Source of the DNA: Pseudarthrobacter sp. AL07
Lineage (GTDB): Bacteria > Actinomycetota > Actinomycetes > Actinomycetales > Micrococcaceae
Assembly (NCBI RefSeq): GCF_029960665.1
Contig: NZ_JASBRB010000010.1
Coordinates: forward strand, 43,091 to 107,090
Length of the DNA stretch: 64,000 nucleotides
Direction: 5' to 3'
Both the position numbers and the translations under genes were made by a program. Positions 28,118-38,553 of this stretch are shown in pieces (position 1 is the stretch's first letter; every line of letters begins with the position of its first letter). Below the pieces are notes generated by a model. That model saw only the letters and a program-made list of their open reading frames with translations. It was not told where the DNA came from and did no database searches.

Positions 28118-29350
28118 GTGGCAGCTCCGCAGAACTACTTGGCCGTCATCAAGGTCGTCGGCATCGGCGGCGGTGGCGTGAACGCAGTCAACCGCATGAT
28201 CGAGGTCGGCCTCCGGGGTGTTGAATTCATCGCCATCAATACAGATGCCCAGGCTCTGCTGATGAGCGACGCCGACGTCAAACTCGACGTCGGACGCGAA
28301 CTGACACGCGGGCTCGGTGCAGGCGCCAACCCCGAGGTGGGCAAGCAGGCTGCGGAGGACCACGCCGACGAAATCGAAGAGGTCATCCGCGGCGCGGACA
28401 TGGTCTTCGTCACCGCCGGTGAAGGCGGTGGTACCGGAACCGGTGGCGCCCCCGTCGTTGCGCGCATCGCCCGCTCCCTGGGTGCGCTGACCATAGGCGT
28501 TGTTACCCGTCCGTTCACCTTCGAAGGCCGCCGCCGTGCGGGCTCCGCCGAGGCCGGCATCGACGCCCTGCGCGACGAAGTCGACACCCTGATCGTGATC
28601 CCGAACGACCGCCTCCTGTCCATCAGCGACCGCAACGTCTCCGTCCTGGACGCTTTCCGCTCCGCTGACCAAGTGCTCCTCTCCGGTGTCCAGGGCATCA
28701 CGGACCTCATTACCACCCCCGGCCTGATCAACCTTGACTTCGCGGACGTCAAGTCGGTCATGCAGGGTGCCGGCTCCGCACTCATGGGCATCGGCTCCGC
28801 CCGCGGCGAAGACCGCGCGGTGAAGGCCGCGGAACTGGCCATCGCGTCCCCGTTGCTGGAAGCCTCCATCGACGGCGCCCACGGTGTCCTGCTCTCCATC
28901 CAGGGCGGTTCCGACCTCGGCTTGTTCGAAATCAACGAAGCTGCCCGCCTGGTCCAGGAAGTGGCCCACCCGGAAGCCAACATCATCTTCGGTGCCGTGA
29001 TCGACGACGCACTTGGTGACGAGGCCCGCGTCACGGTCATCGCCGCTGGTTTTGACGACGTCAAGGCCACCTCTCCTTCGATGGACCAGTCGCAGCCGCA
29101 GGTTGCTCCGCAGCGGCCCGCAGCGGCCCCTGCTCCGGCCCAGGCGCCCACGTCGGGTGGCAGCCACCAGCATAACGTCCAGCCGGTTCACGCAGGCGTT
29201 GGTGCGTCAGGCCTCAGCAACTGGGGCCAGCAGCGCCCGTCGGCGGTCCCCGCCGATTCAGGCTTCGACGTCGACCTGCCCTCAGTTGTGGAGCCGGACC
29301 TCTCGGGGAACCGCGCCGATGACCTGGATGTCCCCGACTTCCTGAAGTAG
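28118..29350 (+). CDS. ftsZ: Cell division GTPase FtsZ
   Basis: 410 residues, GTG start. The tubulin signature [15 protein letters not shown] near residue 102, the N-terminal [17 protein letters not shown] and the T7 loop [11 protein letters not shown] are intact. A Pro/Ala/Gln-rich linker (about 320-395) leads to the conserved C-terminal peptide [10 protein letters not shown], which binds SepF and other partners. Polymerises into the Z-ring. No ftsA is present; SepF encoded nearby takes the membrane-anchor role in Actinobacteria. Confidence 0.97.
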   Translation: MAAPQNYLAVIKVVGIGGGGVNAVNRMIEVGLRGVEFIAINTDAQALLMSDADVKLDVGRELTRGLGAGANPEVGKQAAEDHADEIEEVIRGADMVFVTAGEGGGTGTGGAPVVARIARSLGALTIGVVTRPFTFEGRRRAGSAEAGIDALRDEVDTLIVIPNDRLLSISDRNVSVLDAFRSADQVLLSGVQGITDLITTPGLINLDFADVKSVMQGAGSALMGIGSARGEDRAVKAAELAIASPLLEASIDGAHGVLLSIQGGSDLGLFEINEAARLVQEVAHPEANIIFGAVIDDALGDEARVTVIAAGFDDVKATSPSMDQSQPQVAPQRPAAAPAPAQAPTSGGSHQHNVQPVHAGVGASGLSNWGQQRPSAVPADSGFDVDLPSVVEPDLSGNRADDLDVPDFLK

Positions 29351-29358
29351 GGCCCGGG

Positions 29359-30048
29359 TTGTTCTATTGGCGGGCCGAAGTCTCTGCTGGCGTAAGCGTG
29401 GCGTTTACAGACACACAGGCCGGCAATCTTGCCCTGCACGTCGGCGACAATGCCGGCCGCGTTCTCCAGCGCCGCGAGGCGTTGGAGAACGCGGCCGGCA
29501 TAACCCGTGGGTCCCTCCGGTTCATGGAACAGGTCCACGGCACGTCCATTGTCATGATGGAGCCGGCCACGCCGGCGCCGACCGCCGACGCCATGGTGTC
29601 GCGGGGACTGCCGCTGGCGGTCATGGTGGCTGACTGCATCCCCGCGGTGCTGGTGGGTCAGGGGCCGGGCGGTCCGGTGCTCGCCGCCGTACACTCAGGC
29701 CGGCCGGGGATAGAAAACGGAATTCTCCCGGCGGCAGCGGCGCGTATGCGCTCAGCCGGGGCCACCGGCATCCGTGCCTGGCTGGGCCCGTCAATCTGCG
29801 GACGTTGCTATGAAGTGCCGGCCGACCTGCGCGGCCACGTGGCAGAGCAGGTACCCGCAACGTGGGCCGCCACATCCTGGGGCACACCGGCCCTTGATCT
29901 CCCGGCGGGGGCGAAGAGCCAGCTTGAAGCAGCCGGGGTTGTCATTGAATATGCGGGCCCGTGCACGCTCGAGTCCGACGAGCTCTTCTCCTACCGCAGG
30001 TCCCACAGCACCGGGCGCTTTGCCGGACTGGTGTGGTCGCATGAATGA
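29359..30048 (+). CDS. pgeF: PgeF/YfiH (laccase-domain, DUF152) protein
   Basis: 229 residues, TTG start 8 bases after ftsZ. ADCIPAVLVG and a zinc-ligand region AAVHSGRPGIENGI plus GPSICGRCYEVP identify the family. The typical VHAGWRG motif is altered to VHSGRPG. In Escherichia coli PgeF removes mis-incorporated serine from muropeptide precursors; older annotations call the family polyphenol oxidase. Position after ftsZ is standard for Actinobacteria. Overlaps the next gene by 8 bases. Confidence 0.85.
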   Translation: MFYWRAEVSAGVSVAFTDTQAGNLALHVGDNAGRVLQRREALENAAGITRGSLRFMEQVHGTSIVMMEPATPAPTADAMVSRGLPLAVMVADCIPAVLVGQGPGGPVLAAVHSGRPGIENGILPAAAARMRSAGATGIRAWLGPSICGRCYEVPADLRGHVAEQVPATWAATSWGTPALDLPAGAKSQLEAAGVVIEYAGPCTLESDELFSYRRSHSTGRFAGLVWSHE

Positions 30049-30781
30049 GGATGTGGTGGAGGACGATCCGGCGCGGATGGCTGATCTGGCGGAACGCCTC
30101 GGCGCCGTGCAGCGTCGTATTGAAGCCGCCCTCCAGGATTCAGGCCGGGAAGGGGACCGTCCCACGCTGATTGTGGTCACCAAGTTCCACCCGGCCGCGG
30201 ATATCAGGCTTCTCGCCGCGCTGGGCGTCCACGACGTCGGCGAGAACCGGGATCAGGAAGCCTCTTCGAAGGCGGTCGAACTGGCGGGCCTCGGCCTCAA
30301 CTGGCACTTCGTCGGGCAGTTGCAGAGCAAAAAAGCGAAGTCCGTGGCCAAATATGCCCACGCGCTCCATTCGGTGGACCGGCTGGCCCTGGTGGAGGGC
30401 CTGGAGCGCGCCATTGCGGCGGAACAGGAGCGGACGGGCCGGGGAGCCCTGGAATGCTTCATCCAAGTCAGCCTCGACGACGACGCCGGCGCCCACCGCG
30501 GCGGCGCGGCTGCGGCGGAGGTGCCGCTCCTGGCGGAGCAGTTGGCGGCCGCGGCAGGACTGGAATTGGCGGGTGTTATGGCCGTCGCCCCGTTGGGTAC
30601 CGGCCCGGCGGCAGCCTTCGAAAAGCTGGCAGCCATCTCGGCGCGCTTGGTGGCCGAGCATCCCGGCGCAACGGCCATCTCGGCCGGCATGAGCCAGGAC
30701 CTGGAAGCGGCCATCCGTTTCGGTGCGACACACCTGCGGATCGGTTCCGATATTCTCGGATCGCGTCCTGACGTGGGGTAG
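30041..30781 (+). CDS. YggS-family PLP homeostasis protein
   Basis: 246 residues from the ATG at 30041, which overlaps the pgeF stop. The PLP lysine lies in LIVVTKFHPAADI, and DVGENRDQEASSKAV, NWHFVGQLQSKKAK and ISAGMSQDLEAAIRFG are family motifs. The protein is a fold-type III barrel that binds pyridoxal phosphate and buffers its level; it is not known to catalyse a reaction. Immediate neighbour of sepF in most Actinobacteria. Confidence 0.92.
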   Translation: MNEDVVEDDPARMADLAERLGAVQRRIEAALQDSGREGDRPTLIVVTKFHPAADIRLLAALGVHDVGENRDQEASSKAVELAGLGLNWHFVGQLQSKKAKSVAKYAHALHSVDRLALVEGLERAIAAEQERTGRGALECFIQVSLDDDAGAHRGGAAAAEVPLLAEQLAAAAGLELAGVMAVAPLGTGPAAAFEKLAAISARLVAEHPGATAISAGMSQDLEAAIRFGATHLRIGSDILGSRPDVG

Positions 30782-30869
30782 CGTCGAACCCATAGGAAGT
30801 GAGTGGCGGGGGATTCAAGGCTGTCAAGTCATTGGGCGGCCCGCCTACGGACACGATTAGGAGTCGACC

Positions 30870-31400
30870 ATGGCCGGCGCTCTGCGCAAGACAATGATCT
30901 ATCTTGGGCTCGCCGATGGCGATGAACACTACGAGTCCGAGCACACCACAACACGTAAGGACGAGGACGATTCGATGGAAGTTGACCGCGAGGAACGCCG
31001 TGCACCGGCACCCGTCCGCGATGTCAGCCGCGAGTCATCTCACGCCCCTGAAGAGGAATACCGCGCACCAGTGACCCCCATCAAGCGTGCGGCCTCGAGC
31101 CGCGAAGAACCGTCTGGGCTTCGGCAGATCACCACGATCCACCCGCGGTCCTACAATGACGCCAAGCTCATCGGTGAGAGTTTCCGGGACGGAATTCCTG
31201 TCATCATGAACGTGACCGATATGGGCGAAGCGGACGCGAAACGACTCGTCGACTTCTCGGCCGGTCTGGTTTTCGGCCTCCGGGGCAGCATCGAACGCGT
31301 CACCAACAAGGTTTTCCTGCTGTCGCCGTCCTACATTGAAGTCATTGGCGATGACAAAAAGGTCAGTGAGACCCAGGCCAGCTTCTTCAATCAAAGTTAG
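30870..31400 (+). CDS. sepF: SepF, Z-ring membrane anchor
   Basis: 176 residues. Short N-terminal amphipathic stretch ([16 protein letters not shown]) for membrane binding, a charged disordered linker, then the SepF domain from about residue 88 with [18 protein letters not shown] and [16 protein letters not shown]. It binds the FtsZ C-terminal peptide and polymerises at the septum. AGGAG site upstream of ATG 30870. Confidence 0.95.
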   Translation: MAGALRKTMIYLGLADGDEHYESEHTTTRKDEDDSMEVDREERRAPAPVRDVSRESSHAPEEEYRAPVTPIKRAASSREEPSGLRQITTIHPRSYNDAKLIGESFRDGIPVIMNVTDMGEADAKRLVDFSAGLVFGLRGSIERVTNKVFLLSPSYIEVIGDDKKVSETQASFFNQS

Positions 31401-31416
31401 CCCTGAGCTTATTCCG

Positions 31417-31446
31417 GATGCCAGACAGGTACACCTGTCTGGCATC
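31417..31446 (+). terminator. Hairpin after sepF
   Basis: Perfect 14-bp inverted repeat, GATGCCAGACAGGT at 31417-31430 and its complement at 31433-31446. No T-run follows, so it may be a weak terminator or an RNA-processing/stabilising stem between sepF and yggT. Confidence 0.55.
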
Positions 31447-31520
31447 TGTGCTGAAATAGACAAGAAACATTGGCAAGGCGCCGCGGTATCGGGAATGGAC
31501 ATGGAGATATGAGTTAAGTC

Positions 31521-31808
31521 ATGGGAATTATTTTCGGACTTGTCTATATCGCCCTTTTGCTGTTCTTCGTGGCGTTGATCATCCGGCTGGTTTTTGACTG
31601 GGTCCAGATGTTTGCCAAGGGATGGCGTCCGCGTGGTATTGCCCTTGTGGTGGCCCACGCTGTGTATTCGATCACCGATCCACCGCTGAAGGGGCTCCGT
31701 CGGCTGATCCCGCCGTTGAGGCTCGGAGGGGTGACCTTGGACCTCGGGTTTTTGGTCCTGTTCATCGGCGTCAGCATCGCGATGGCGGTCACCAGGGGTT
31801 TCGCGTAA
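31521..31808 (+). CDS. YggT-family membrane protein
   Basis: 95 residues. Two transmembrane helices (FGLVYIALLLFFVALIIRLV and LDLGFLVLFIGVSIAMAV) flank a loop with DPPLKGLRRLIPPLRLGG, the YggT signature. Small integral membrane protein of unclear function, placed between sepF and divIVA across the Actinobacteria and Firmicutes. Confidence 0.92.
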   Translation: MGIIFGLVYIALLLFFVALIIRLVFDWVQMFAKGWRPRGIALVVAHAVYSITDPPLKGLRRLIPPLRLGGVTLDLGFLVLFIGVSIAMAVTRGFA

Positions 31809-31884
31809 TCTTCGACAAGACCTAGCAGAGCAGGCGGAGTTCCTGCAATTGGAACTCCCTCTGAGCCGCGAAGAAATCTCCGGT

Positions 31885-31925
31885 TTGACACTCAGTGTTG
31901 AATTAGAGGAACCAGACAATATTTA
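31885..31925 (+). promoter_or_regulatory. Candidate divIVA promoter with short palindrome
   Basis: TTGAAT (31898-31903) and TATTTA (31920-31925) are separated by 16 bases. The palindrome ACACTCAGTGT (31888-31898) abuts the -35. These lie about 60 bases upstream of divIVA in a 177-base gap, so divIVA can be expressed apart from the dcw operon. The assignment is by eye only. Confidence 0.35.
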
Positions 31926-31985
31926 GGTACCGTAGTTTTGACGGCCGGAAGGCCTACTGACTAACTAGACCAATGAGGTGACCAG

Positions 31986-32678
31986 ATGGCTTTGACGCCA
32001 GAAGACGTTGTCAACAAGCGCTTTCAGCCGACCAAGTTCCGCGAAGGCTACGACCAGGATGAAGTTGATGACTTCCTGGACGAGATCGTTGTGGAACTCA
32101 GGCGCCTGAACCAGGAGAATGACGAGCTCCGCAAGAAGCTTGCAGAATCAGGTTCCGGAGTGCCGGCCAGCTCGGCTGCGTCCGCCCCCGTGGTCGAGAA
32201 CGTTCCCGCCCCCGTCAAGGCTGACAAAGTTGAGTCTCCGGCGAAGGCTGAAGTCGAGACTAAAACTCCCGATGCTGCCAAGAAGAAGGAAGCCGAGCCG
32301 GTCGCACCTGTCGCAGCCGCTCCGGCTGTGGCGCCCACCGCCGCCGGGAGCTCGGTTTCGGCCGAGTCCGCTGCAGGACTGCTCGCCATGGCGCAGCAGA
32401 TGCATGACCGTCACGTCGCCGACGGTCAGTCCCAGAAGGACAAGATCATCGCCGAGGCCCAGATCGAGGCCAGCAGCCTGGTCAACGATGCCCAGGAGAA
32501 GTCCCGGAAGATCCTCGGTGCCCTCGAACAGCAGCGCTCCGTCCTGGAACGCAAGGTGGAGCAGCTCCGCGGCTTCGAACGCGACTACCGCTCACGCCTG
32601 AAGGCCTACATTGAAGGCCAGCTGCGCGACCTTGACGCCCGCGGTTCCGTAGCGGCCCCAGAGGTTGAAGCGAACTAG
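31986..32678 (+). CDS. divIVA: DivIVA/Wag31 polar growth protein
   Basis: 230 residues. The N-terminal DivIVA domain is clear: ALTPEDVVNKRFQPTKFREG then YDQDEVDDFLDEIV, containing the membrane-inserting residues and first coiled coil. A Pro/Ala/Glu/Lys-rich linker of about 75 residues is followed by a second long coiled coil from about residue 135. It assembles at curved membranes, recruiting wall synthesis to poles and septum. Confidence 0.95.
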   Translation: MALTPEDVVNKRFQPTKFREGYDQDEVDDFLDEIVVELRRLNQENDELRKKLAESGSGVPASSAASAPVVENVPAPVKADKVESPAKAEVETKTPDAAKKKEAEPVAPVAAAPAVAPTAAGSSVSAESAAGLLAMAQQMHDRHVADGQSQKDKIIAEAQIEASSLVNDAQEKSRKILGALEQQRSVLERKVEQLRGFERDYRSRLKAYIEGQLRDLDARGSVAAPEVEAN

Positions 32679-32771
32679 TTCGCCAAGCACGTATTCTGAG
32701 AACCGGTGGCTGAGGATTCCTCGGCTGCCGGTTTTTGGGATTTAACATCGGTTTCACAAAATGAAAGCACC

Positions 32772-33362
32772 ATGACTGACCACCTCGCCGCTGACGCCGC
32801 AAACCCTTCTCCCGCATCGGTCCGCCCCCGGCGGGCACTCCTGCTCTCGCTCTTCGCCGGCTTCGCGGTTTTTGCGTACGTCCTGGACCAGCTGACAAAA
32901 CAGTGGGTGACGTCCTCGATGGTGGAGGGTGAACGTATACCGGTGCTGCCGCCGCTCCTGCACTGGTACTTCATCCGAAATTCCGGAGCCGCATTTTCGA
33001 TCGGTGAAAATGTTACCTGGGTGTTCTCCATCATCATGGCCGGCGTCGCCATCGCCATCCTGTTCCAGGTACGCAAGCTGGGCTCGTCCTGGTGGTCGCT
33101 GGCACTCGGCCTTCTCCTGGGCGGTGCCCTGGGCAACCTGACGGACAGGCTCTTCCGGGAGCCCTCGTTCGGCATGGGGCATGTGGTGGACTTCATCCAA
33201 CTGCCGAATTTTGCGATTTTCAACATCGCCGATTCCGCCGTGGTTTCAGCAGTAGTCATCATCTGCATCCTGACATTGCGGGGGATCGCCCTTGATGGCT
33301 CACGGCACGACGCGGCACCACGGAAAGAGGCGGCCCAGCCGAAGGACACGGACGGTGTCTGA
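32772..33362 (+). CDS. lspA: Lipoprotein signal peptidase
   Basis: 196 residues from ATG 32772; a GTG at 32706 would add 22 residues. Four transmembrane helices. [13 protein letters not shown] and LGNLTDRLF plus [18 protein letters not shown] carry the two catalytic aspartates. It removes signal peptides from lipoproteins such as the ones encoded at 10239-10766 and 50309-50683. Overlaps the next gene by 8 bases. Confidence 0.94.
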   Translation: MTDHLAADAANPSPASVRPRRALLLSLFAGFAVFAYVLDQLTKQWVTSSMVEGERIPVLPPLLHWYFIRNSGAAFSIGENVTWVFSIIMAGVAIAILFQVRKLGSSWWSLALGLLLGGALGNLTDRLFREPSFGMGHVVDFIQLPNFAIFNIADSAVVSAVVIICILTLRGIALDGSRHDAAPRKEAAQPKDTDGV

Positions 33363-34281
33363 GCGTGTGGTGGTCGCCGACGAAGTCGGTGGAACACGGG
33401 CGGACGCCGGGCTCGCCAAGCTGATGGGGATTTCCCGGTCGATGGCCGCGACCCTCATTGCCGAGGGCAATGTGGTGAGCCGCGGCAAGAAGCTCGGCAA
33501 GTCCGCGCGGTTGGTTACCGGCGATGTCCTGGAAGTGACGGTGCCTGAACGACGGGACCCGCTCGAAGTGGTGGAGGAAGTTGTGGAAGGCCTGAATATC
33601 CTGCTGGACGACGACGAATTTGTTGTTGTTGACAAGCCAGTGGGCGTTGCCGCGCATCCATCCCCCGGCTGGGTAGGCCCCACCGTGGTTGGCGGGCTCG
33701 CCGGAGCCGGATTCCGGATCTCGACGTCGGGTTCTCCCGAGCGGGTGGGGATCGTGCACCGGCTCGACGTCGGCACGTCCGGGGTAATGGTGGTGGCCAA
33801 GACGGAGCGCGCCTATACGGCCCTGAAGCGGGCCTTCAAGGAGCGCACCGTGGACAAGGTCTACCACGCGGTGGTCCAGGGGCTACCGGATCCGCTGGAG
33901 GGCACCATCGACGCGCCAATCGGGCGCCACCCCGGACACGACTGGCGCTTTGCGGTGATCGAAGACGGCAGGCCGTCGGTCACGCACTATGAGGTGTTGG
34001 AGGCGTTTGGCAAAGCCACCCTGGTGGAGGTGCACCTTGAGACCGGGCGCACACACCAGATCCGTGTCCACTTTTCGGCGCTGCGGCACCCATGCGCGGG
34101 AGATCTTACCTACGGAGCGGATCCTCGGCTCGCCGCCACCCTGGGCCTGACCCGGCAATGGCTCCATGCCCGGCAGCTCGGCTTCGACCACCCGGCAACG
34201 GGGGAGCGCGTCACCGTGACCAGCGAATACCCGCAGGATCTGGCCTTTGCCCTCGCAGTCCTGGAGTCGGGCGAAGCCTAG
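33355..34281 (+). CDS. RluA-family 23S rRNA pseudouridine synthase (RluD-like)
   Basis: About 308 residues from GTG 33355 inside the lspA 3' end; an in-frame ATG at 33292 is possible but would overlap lspA by 71 bases. N-terminal S4 RNA-binding domain ([20 protein letters not shown]), then the catalytic motif [17 protein letters not shown] with the nucleophilic Asp, and [12 protein letters not shown]. Cytosolic ribosome maturation enzyme, usually paired with lspA. Confidence 0.92.
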   Translation: MSERVVVADEVGGTRADAGLAKLMGISRSMAATLIAEGNVVSRGKKLGKSARLVTGDVLEVTVPERRDPLEVVEEVVEGLNILLDDDEFVVVDKPVGVAAHPSPGWVGPTVVGGLAGAGFRISTSGSPERVGIVHRLDVGTSGVMVVAKTERAYTALKRAFKERTVDKVYHAVVQGLPDPLEGTIDAPIGRHPGHDWRFAVIEDGRPSVTHYEVLEAFGKATLVEVHLETGRTHQIRVHFSALRHPCAGDLTYGADPRLAATLGLTRQWLHARQLGFDHPATGERVTVTSEYPQDLAFALAVLESGEA

Positions 34282-34329
34282 CAGGGGCTCGCTGGCGTTG
34301 GGCGGCCGGCCAGCGCTTAGAATGGTGCG

Positions 34330-37300
34330 GTGACTTCCAGCAATGCCTCGTTCGTCCATCTCCATAACCACACCGAATACTCCATGTTGGACGGCGCAGC
34401 CCGCCTGGGTGAGCTCTTCAACGAGACTGAACGCCTCGGGATGCCGGCACTGGCCACCACCGACCACGGATACCTGTTCGGGGCTTTCGATTTCTGGAAG
34501 CGCGCCACGGACCAAGGGATCAAGCCGATTATCGGTGTGGAAGCCTACGTCACCCCCGGTACTGCGCGCACGGACAAAAGCCGTGTCCGCTGGGGCGAGG
34601 AACATCAGCGCAAGGACGACATCTCCGGCGGTGGTTCCTACACCCACATGACGCTGTTGAGCTATAACAACGTCGGCATGCGCAACCTCTTCCGGGCTTC
34701 GTCCATCGGCTCGCTGGACGCAGTTTTCGGCAAATGGCCGCGTTTGGACCGTGAGCTCCTCAACACATACTCCGAGGGCCTGATCGCCACCACGGGCTGC
34801 CCTTCGGGGGAGGTCCAGACCCGGCTGCGGCTGGGCCAGTACCGCGAGGCCTTGGAAGCCGCCTCGGAATTCCGCGACATTTTCGGTGCGGAGAACTATT
34901 TCTGCGAACTGATGGACCACGGCCTGGACATCGAACGACGGGTCACGGGAGACCTGCTGCGGCTCGCCAAGGATCTGAACCTGCCGCTGGTGGCCACCAA
35001 CGACCTTCACTACACGCACGAACATGACGCCAAGGCACACGAGGCACTGCTTGCGATCCAGTCAGGTTCCACGTTGCTGGAGCCGTCCTATGACAACGGC
35101 GGCTCCCGCTTTGCTTTCTCGGGCAGCGGCTACTACCTCAAGTCCCCGCAGGAGATGCGGGAGCTGTTCAGGGATCACCCGGATGCTTGCGACAACACCC
35201 TGCTGATCGCCGAGCGCTGCGATGTCTCGTTCAACACCGGCGCAAACTACATGCCGCGGTTTCCATGCCCGCCGGGCGAGGACGAGACATCCTGGCTGGT
35301 CAAGGAAGTTGCTACGGGACTGGAATACCGGTACCCGGGCGGTGTCCCGGACAAAGTCCGCACCCAGGCGGACTACGAGCTCGAAGTTATCACTTCCATG
35401 GGCTTCCCGGGATACTTCCTGGTGGTGGCCGACTTCATCAACTGGGCGAAGAAGAACGGCATCCGCGTCGGTCCCGGCCGCGGCTCCGGCGCCGGCTCCA
35501 TGGTGGCGTACGCCATGCGCATCACGGACCTTGATCCGCTTCATCACGGCCTGATCTTTGAGCGGTTCCTCAACCCTGACCGGGTGTCCATGCCTGACTT
35601 TGACGTTGACTTCGATGACCGGCGCCGGTCCGAGGTCATCGACTATGTGACCCGGAAATACGGCGACGAGCGCGTGGCAATGATTGTCACGTACGGCACC
35701 ATCAAAACCAAGCAGGCGCTGAAGGACTCCTCCCGTGTGCTGGGCTACCCGTTCAGCATGGGAGAGCAGCTGACCAAGGCGCTCCCGCCGGCCGTGATGG
35801 CCAAGGACATCCCGCTCGCCGACATCCAGAACAAGGACTCCAAGCGCTACAGCGAGGCCGGTGACTTCCGCCAGCTGATCGCCACCGATCCCGAGGCCGC
35901 GAAGGTCTTTGAGACTGCCCTCGGCATTGAGGGGCTGAAGCGCCAGTGGGGCGTGCACGCCGCTGGCGTCATTATGTCCTCGGACCCCATCATCGACGTC
36001 ATCCCGGTCATGCGCCGTATCCAGGACGGCCAGGTGATCACGCAGTTCGACTACCCCACCTGTGAGGGGCTGGGCCTGATCAAGATGGACTTCCTCGGCC
36101 TGCGGAACCTGACGATCATTTCCGACGCCCTGGAGAACATCAAACTCAACCGCGGCCTGGACCTTGACCTGGACAGCCTGGCACTGGATGACGTGGCCTC
36201 GTATGAACTGCTGGCCCGGGGCGACACCCTGGGTGTTTTCCAGCTTGATGGCGGTCCCATGCGGTCCCTGCTGAAGCTGATGAAGCCTGACAACTTCGAG
36301 GACATCTCCGCAGTGCTGGCTCTTTACCGGCCCGGTCCGATGGGCGCGAATGCGCACACCGACTACGCGCTGCGCAAAAACGGGATCCAAGAAGTCATCC
36401 CCATCCACCCCGAGCTCAAGGAACCGCTTGCTGAAATCCTTGGCGGGACCTACGGACTGATCGTTTATCAGGAGCAGGTGATGGCCGTAGCCCAGAAACT
36501 CGCCGGCTATTCGCTTGGGCAGGCAGACATCCTGCGGCGCGCTATGGGCAAAAAGAAGAAATCCGAGCTGGACAAGCAGTTCGCCGGATTCTCCCAGGGA
36601 ATGCAGGACAACGGCTACTCCATGGCCGCAGTGAAGACCCTGTGGGACATCCTGCTGCCGTTCTCCGACTACGCCTTCAACAAGGCCCACTCGGCCGCGT
36701 ATGGCGTGATCTCCTACTGGACCGCGTACCTGAAGGCGCACTTTGCGCCGGAGTACATGGCTGCCCTGCTGACGTCTGTTGGGGACGACAAGGACAAATC
36801 GGCAATCTACCTCAACGAATGCCGGCGCATGGGAATCACCGTGCTGCCGCCGGACGTGAACGAATCCGCGCTGAACTTCACTCCGGTAGGCACCGACATC
36901 CGATTCGGCATGGGCGCCATCCGCAACGTGGGCGTCAATGCCGTCGAAGCTATGGTGGTCGCGCGCGAGAAGGAAGGCGCCTACACGTCCTTTAAGGACT
37001 ACCTCATGAAGGTCCCCGCGGTGGTCTGCAACAAGCGGACCATTGAATCCCTGATCAAGGCCGGTGCCTTCGATTCCCTCAACCACCACCGGCGTGCGCT
37101 GGCGATGATCCATGAGGAGGCCATCGACTCCGTGATCACGCTCAAGCGAAACGAAGCAATCGGCCAGTTCGATCTCTTCGCCGGTTTCGAGGAGGCAGAA
37201 TCCGAAGCGTCGCTGAGCATCGAGATCCCCGACCTGCCGGAATGGGAGAAGAAAGACAAGCTCTCCTTTGAGCGCGACATGCTTGGCCTGTATGTGTCAG

Positions 37301-37887
37301 ATCACCCGCTGCAGGGCCTGGAAGGACTGCTCAGCCAGCACGCGGACCAGTCCATCACCTCGATCATCGGCGAAGACGGGCCCCACGACGGTGCCATCAT
37401 CACCATCTCCGGCATGATCACCTCCCTCAGCCGCAGGATCGCCAAGGCGAGTGGCAATGCCTATGCCCGGGCCGAAATTGAAGACCTCGGCGGTTCGATG
37501 GAGGTGATGTTCTTCGGCCAGGTCTACGGCCCCATCGCGTCGGTCCTTGCCGAGGACCTGATCGTCGTGGTCAAGGGCCGCCTGCAGCGGCGGGACGACG
37601 GTGCCGTGGCGCTGAACTGCATGGAACTGTCCGTTCCGGACCTCAGTGAAGGAACCAACGGCCCCGTGCTCATTTCAATGCCCACGCACAAGGCCACCGA
37701 GGCTGTTGTCACCGAACTGGGAGATGTCCTTCGGAACCATCGGGGGAACTCGGAGGTCAGGCTGCACCTGCAGGGCGACACCCGGACGGAGGTCATGGGG
37801 CTGCCCGTCCATCTCCGGGTCAACCCCAGTCCGTCACTGTTCGGTGACCTGAAGGTGCTCCTGGGCCCAACCTGCCTGGATAACTAG
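34330..37887 (+). CDS. dnaE: DNA polymerase III alpha subunit
   Basis: 1185 residues, GTG start. N-terminal PHP domain starts FVHLHNHTEYSMLDGA; the polymerase palm has MPDFDVDFDDRRR with the catalytic Asp residues near residue 418; GPGRGSGAGSMVAYA and a helix-hairpin-helix region follow, with an OB domain (SGMITSLSRRIAKASGNAYA) near 1030. This is the replicative DnaE1 type. It is monocistronic or first in line after the dcw cluster. Confidence 0.97.
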   Translation: MTSSNASFVHLHNHTEYSMLDGAARLGELFNETERLGMPALATTDHGYLFGAFDFWKRATDQGIKPIIGVEAYVTPGTARTDKSRVRWGEEHQRKDDISGGGSYTHMTLLSYNNVGMRNLFRASSIGSLDAVFGKWPRLDRELLNTYSEGLIATTGCPSGEVQTRLRLGQYREALEAASEFRDIFGAENYFCELMDHGLDIERRVTGDLLRLAKDLNLPLVATNDLHYTHEHDAKAHEALLAIQSGSTLLEPSYDNGGSRFAFSGSGYYLKSPQEMRELFRDHPDACDNTLLIAERCDVSFNTGANYMPRFPCPPGEDETSWLVKEVATGLEYRYPGGVPDKVRTQADYELEVITSMGFPGYFLVVADFINWAKKNGIRVGPGRGSGAGSMVAYAMRITDLDPLHHGLIFERFLNPDRVSMPDFDVDFDDRRRSEVIDYVTRKYGDERVAMIVTYGTIKTKQALKDSSRVLGYPFSMGEQLTKALPPAVMAKDIPLADIQNKDSKRYSEAGDFRQLIATDPEAAKVFETALGIEGLKRQWGVHAAGVIMSSDPIIDVIPVMRRIQDGQVITQFDYPTCEGLGLIKMDFLGLRNLTIISDALENIKLNRGLDLDLDSLALDDVASYELLARGDTLGVFQLDGGPMRSLLKLMKPDNFEDISAVLALYRPGPMGANAHTDYALRKNGIQEVIPIHPELKEPLAEILGGTYGLIVYQEQVMAVAQKLAGYSLGQADILRRAMGKKKKSELDKQFAGFSQGMQDNGYSMAAVKTLWDILLPFSDYAFNKAHSAAYGVISYWTAYLKAHFAPEYMAALLTSVGDDKDKSAIYLNECRRMGITVLPPDVNESALNFTPVGTDIRFGMGAIRNVGVNAVEAMVVAREKEGAYTSFKDYLMKVPAVVCNKRTIESLIKAGAFDSLNHHRRALAMIHEEAIDSVITLKRNEAIGQFDLFAGFEEAESEASLSIEIPDLPEWEKKDKLSFERDMLGLYVSDHPLQGLEGLLSQHADQSITSIIGEDGPHDGAIITISGMITSLSRRIAKASGNAYARAEIEDLGGSMEVMFFGQVYGPIASVLAEDLIVVVKGRLQRRDDGAVALNCMELSVPDLSEGTNGPVLISMPTHKATEAVVTELGDVLRNHRGNSEVRLHLQGDTRTEVMGLPVHLRVNPSPSLFGDLKVLLGPTCLDN

Positions 37888-37897
37888 GTTCCGGTCA

Positions 37898-38395
37898 TCA
37901 GATCTGGTAGTCCAGGGGGACCGGCTGGCCATAGCCGCCGGCGTGGTACAGGAGCGGCGAGCCGTCGTCGCCCACTTCGCCGTCCACAACCTCGACAACC
38001 ACCACGGCATTGTTCTCGAAGGAGAGCCGCATCTGGATCTTGCCGATCAGCCAGCCGGCGACGTCTTTGAGGATCGGGACCTCGTGCGGGCCAAGTTTCC
38101 AGTGGTCCCCGCCGAACCTGTCCTTGGTGCGCGCGAAACGGTCTGCAAGCGCCTGGTTTTCCAGGCCCAGCATGTGGACACCGAGATGGGTGGCGTTGGC
38201 CACGGCCGGCCAGGAACTTGAACTGCGGGCCATATTGAACGTGAACCGCGGCGGCTGCGCGGAAAGTGACGCCACGGACGTGGCGGTGAAGCCGTAGGGC
38301 TCGCCCTGGTAGTTCACGGTGATGATGGCGACCCCGGCCGCATGCCGCCGGAACATTTCCTTGAAAGGGCCCTCGAACGGCGTTTTGTCTGTCAT
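37898..38395 (-). CDS. Flavin reductase domain protein
   Basis: 165 residues from ATG 38395, which has a GGGAG site; the frame is open further. AGVAIITVNYQGEPYGFTAT followed by FTFNMARSSSSW is the FMN-binding flavin reductase fold typical of the small component of two-component monooxygenases. No monooxygenase gene is nearby, so its partner is unknown. Converges with dnaE, leaving a 10-base gap. Confidence 0.88.
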   Translation of the reverse strand: MTDKTPFEGPFKEMFRRHAAGVAIITVNYQGEPYGFTATSVASLSAQPPRFTFNMARSSSSWPAVANATHLGVHMLGLENQALADRFARTKDRFGGDHWKLGPHEVPILKDVAGWLIGKIQMRLSFENNAVVVVEVVDGEVGDDGSPLLYHAGGYGQPVPLDYQI

Positions 38396-38553
38396 CGTAA
38401 AATTTGCTCCCTGGAAAGCAGGCTGGAATGGACTCTTCCTTAAGGGTATTGGTACCCGCCGGACGGGGAGCAATCCCTGGCCCCGGCACGTCATCTGTCA
38501 AGACTGCCCACGTCATCTGACCGGACACGCCGAGATTTGTTAAGGTTTGTTAC

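Noticed and set aside
35062..37113. Long open frame of 683 codons on the minus strand inside dnaE
   Set aside because: It mirrors the codons of dnaE on the opposite strand; high GC content leaves few stops. No motif or ribosome site supports it.
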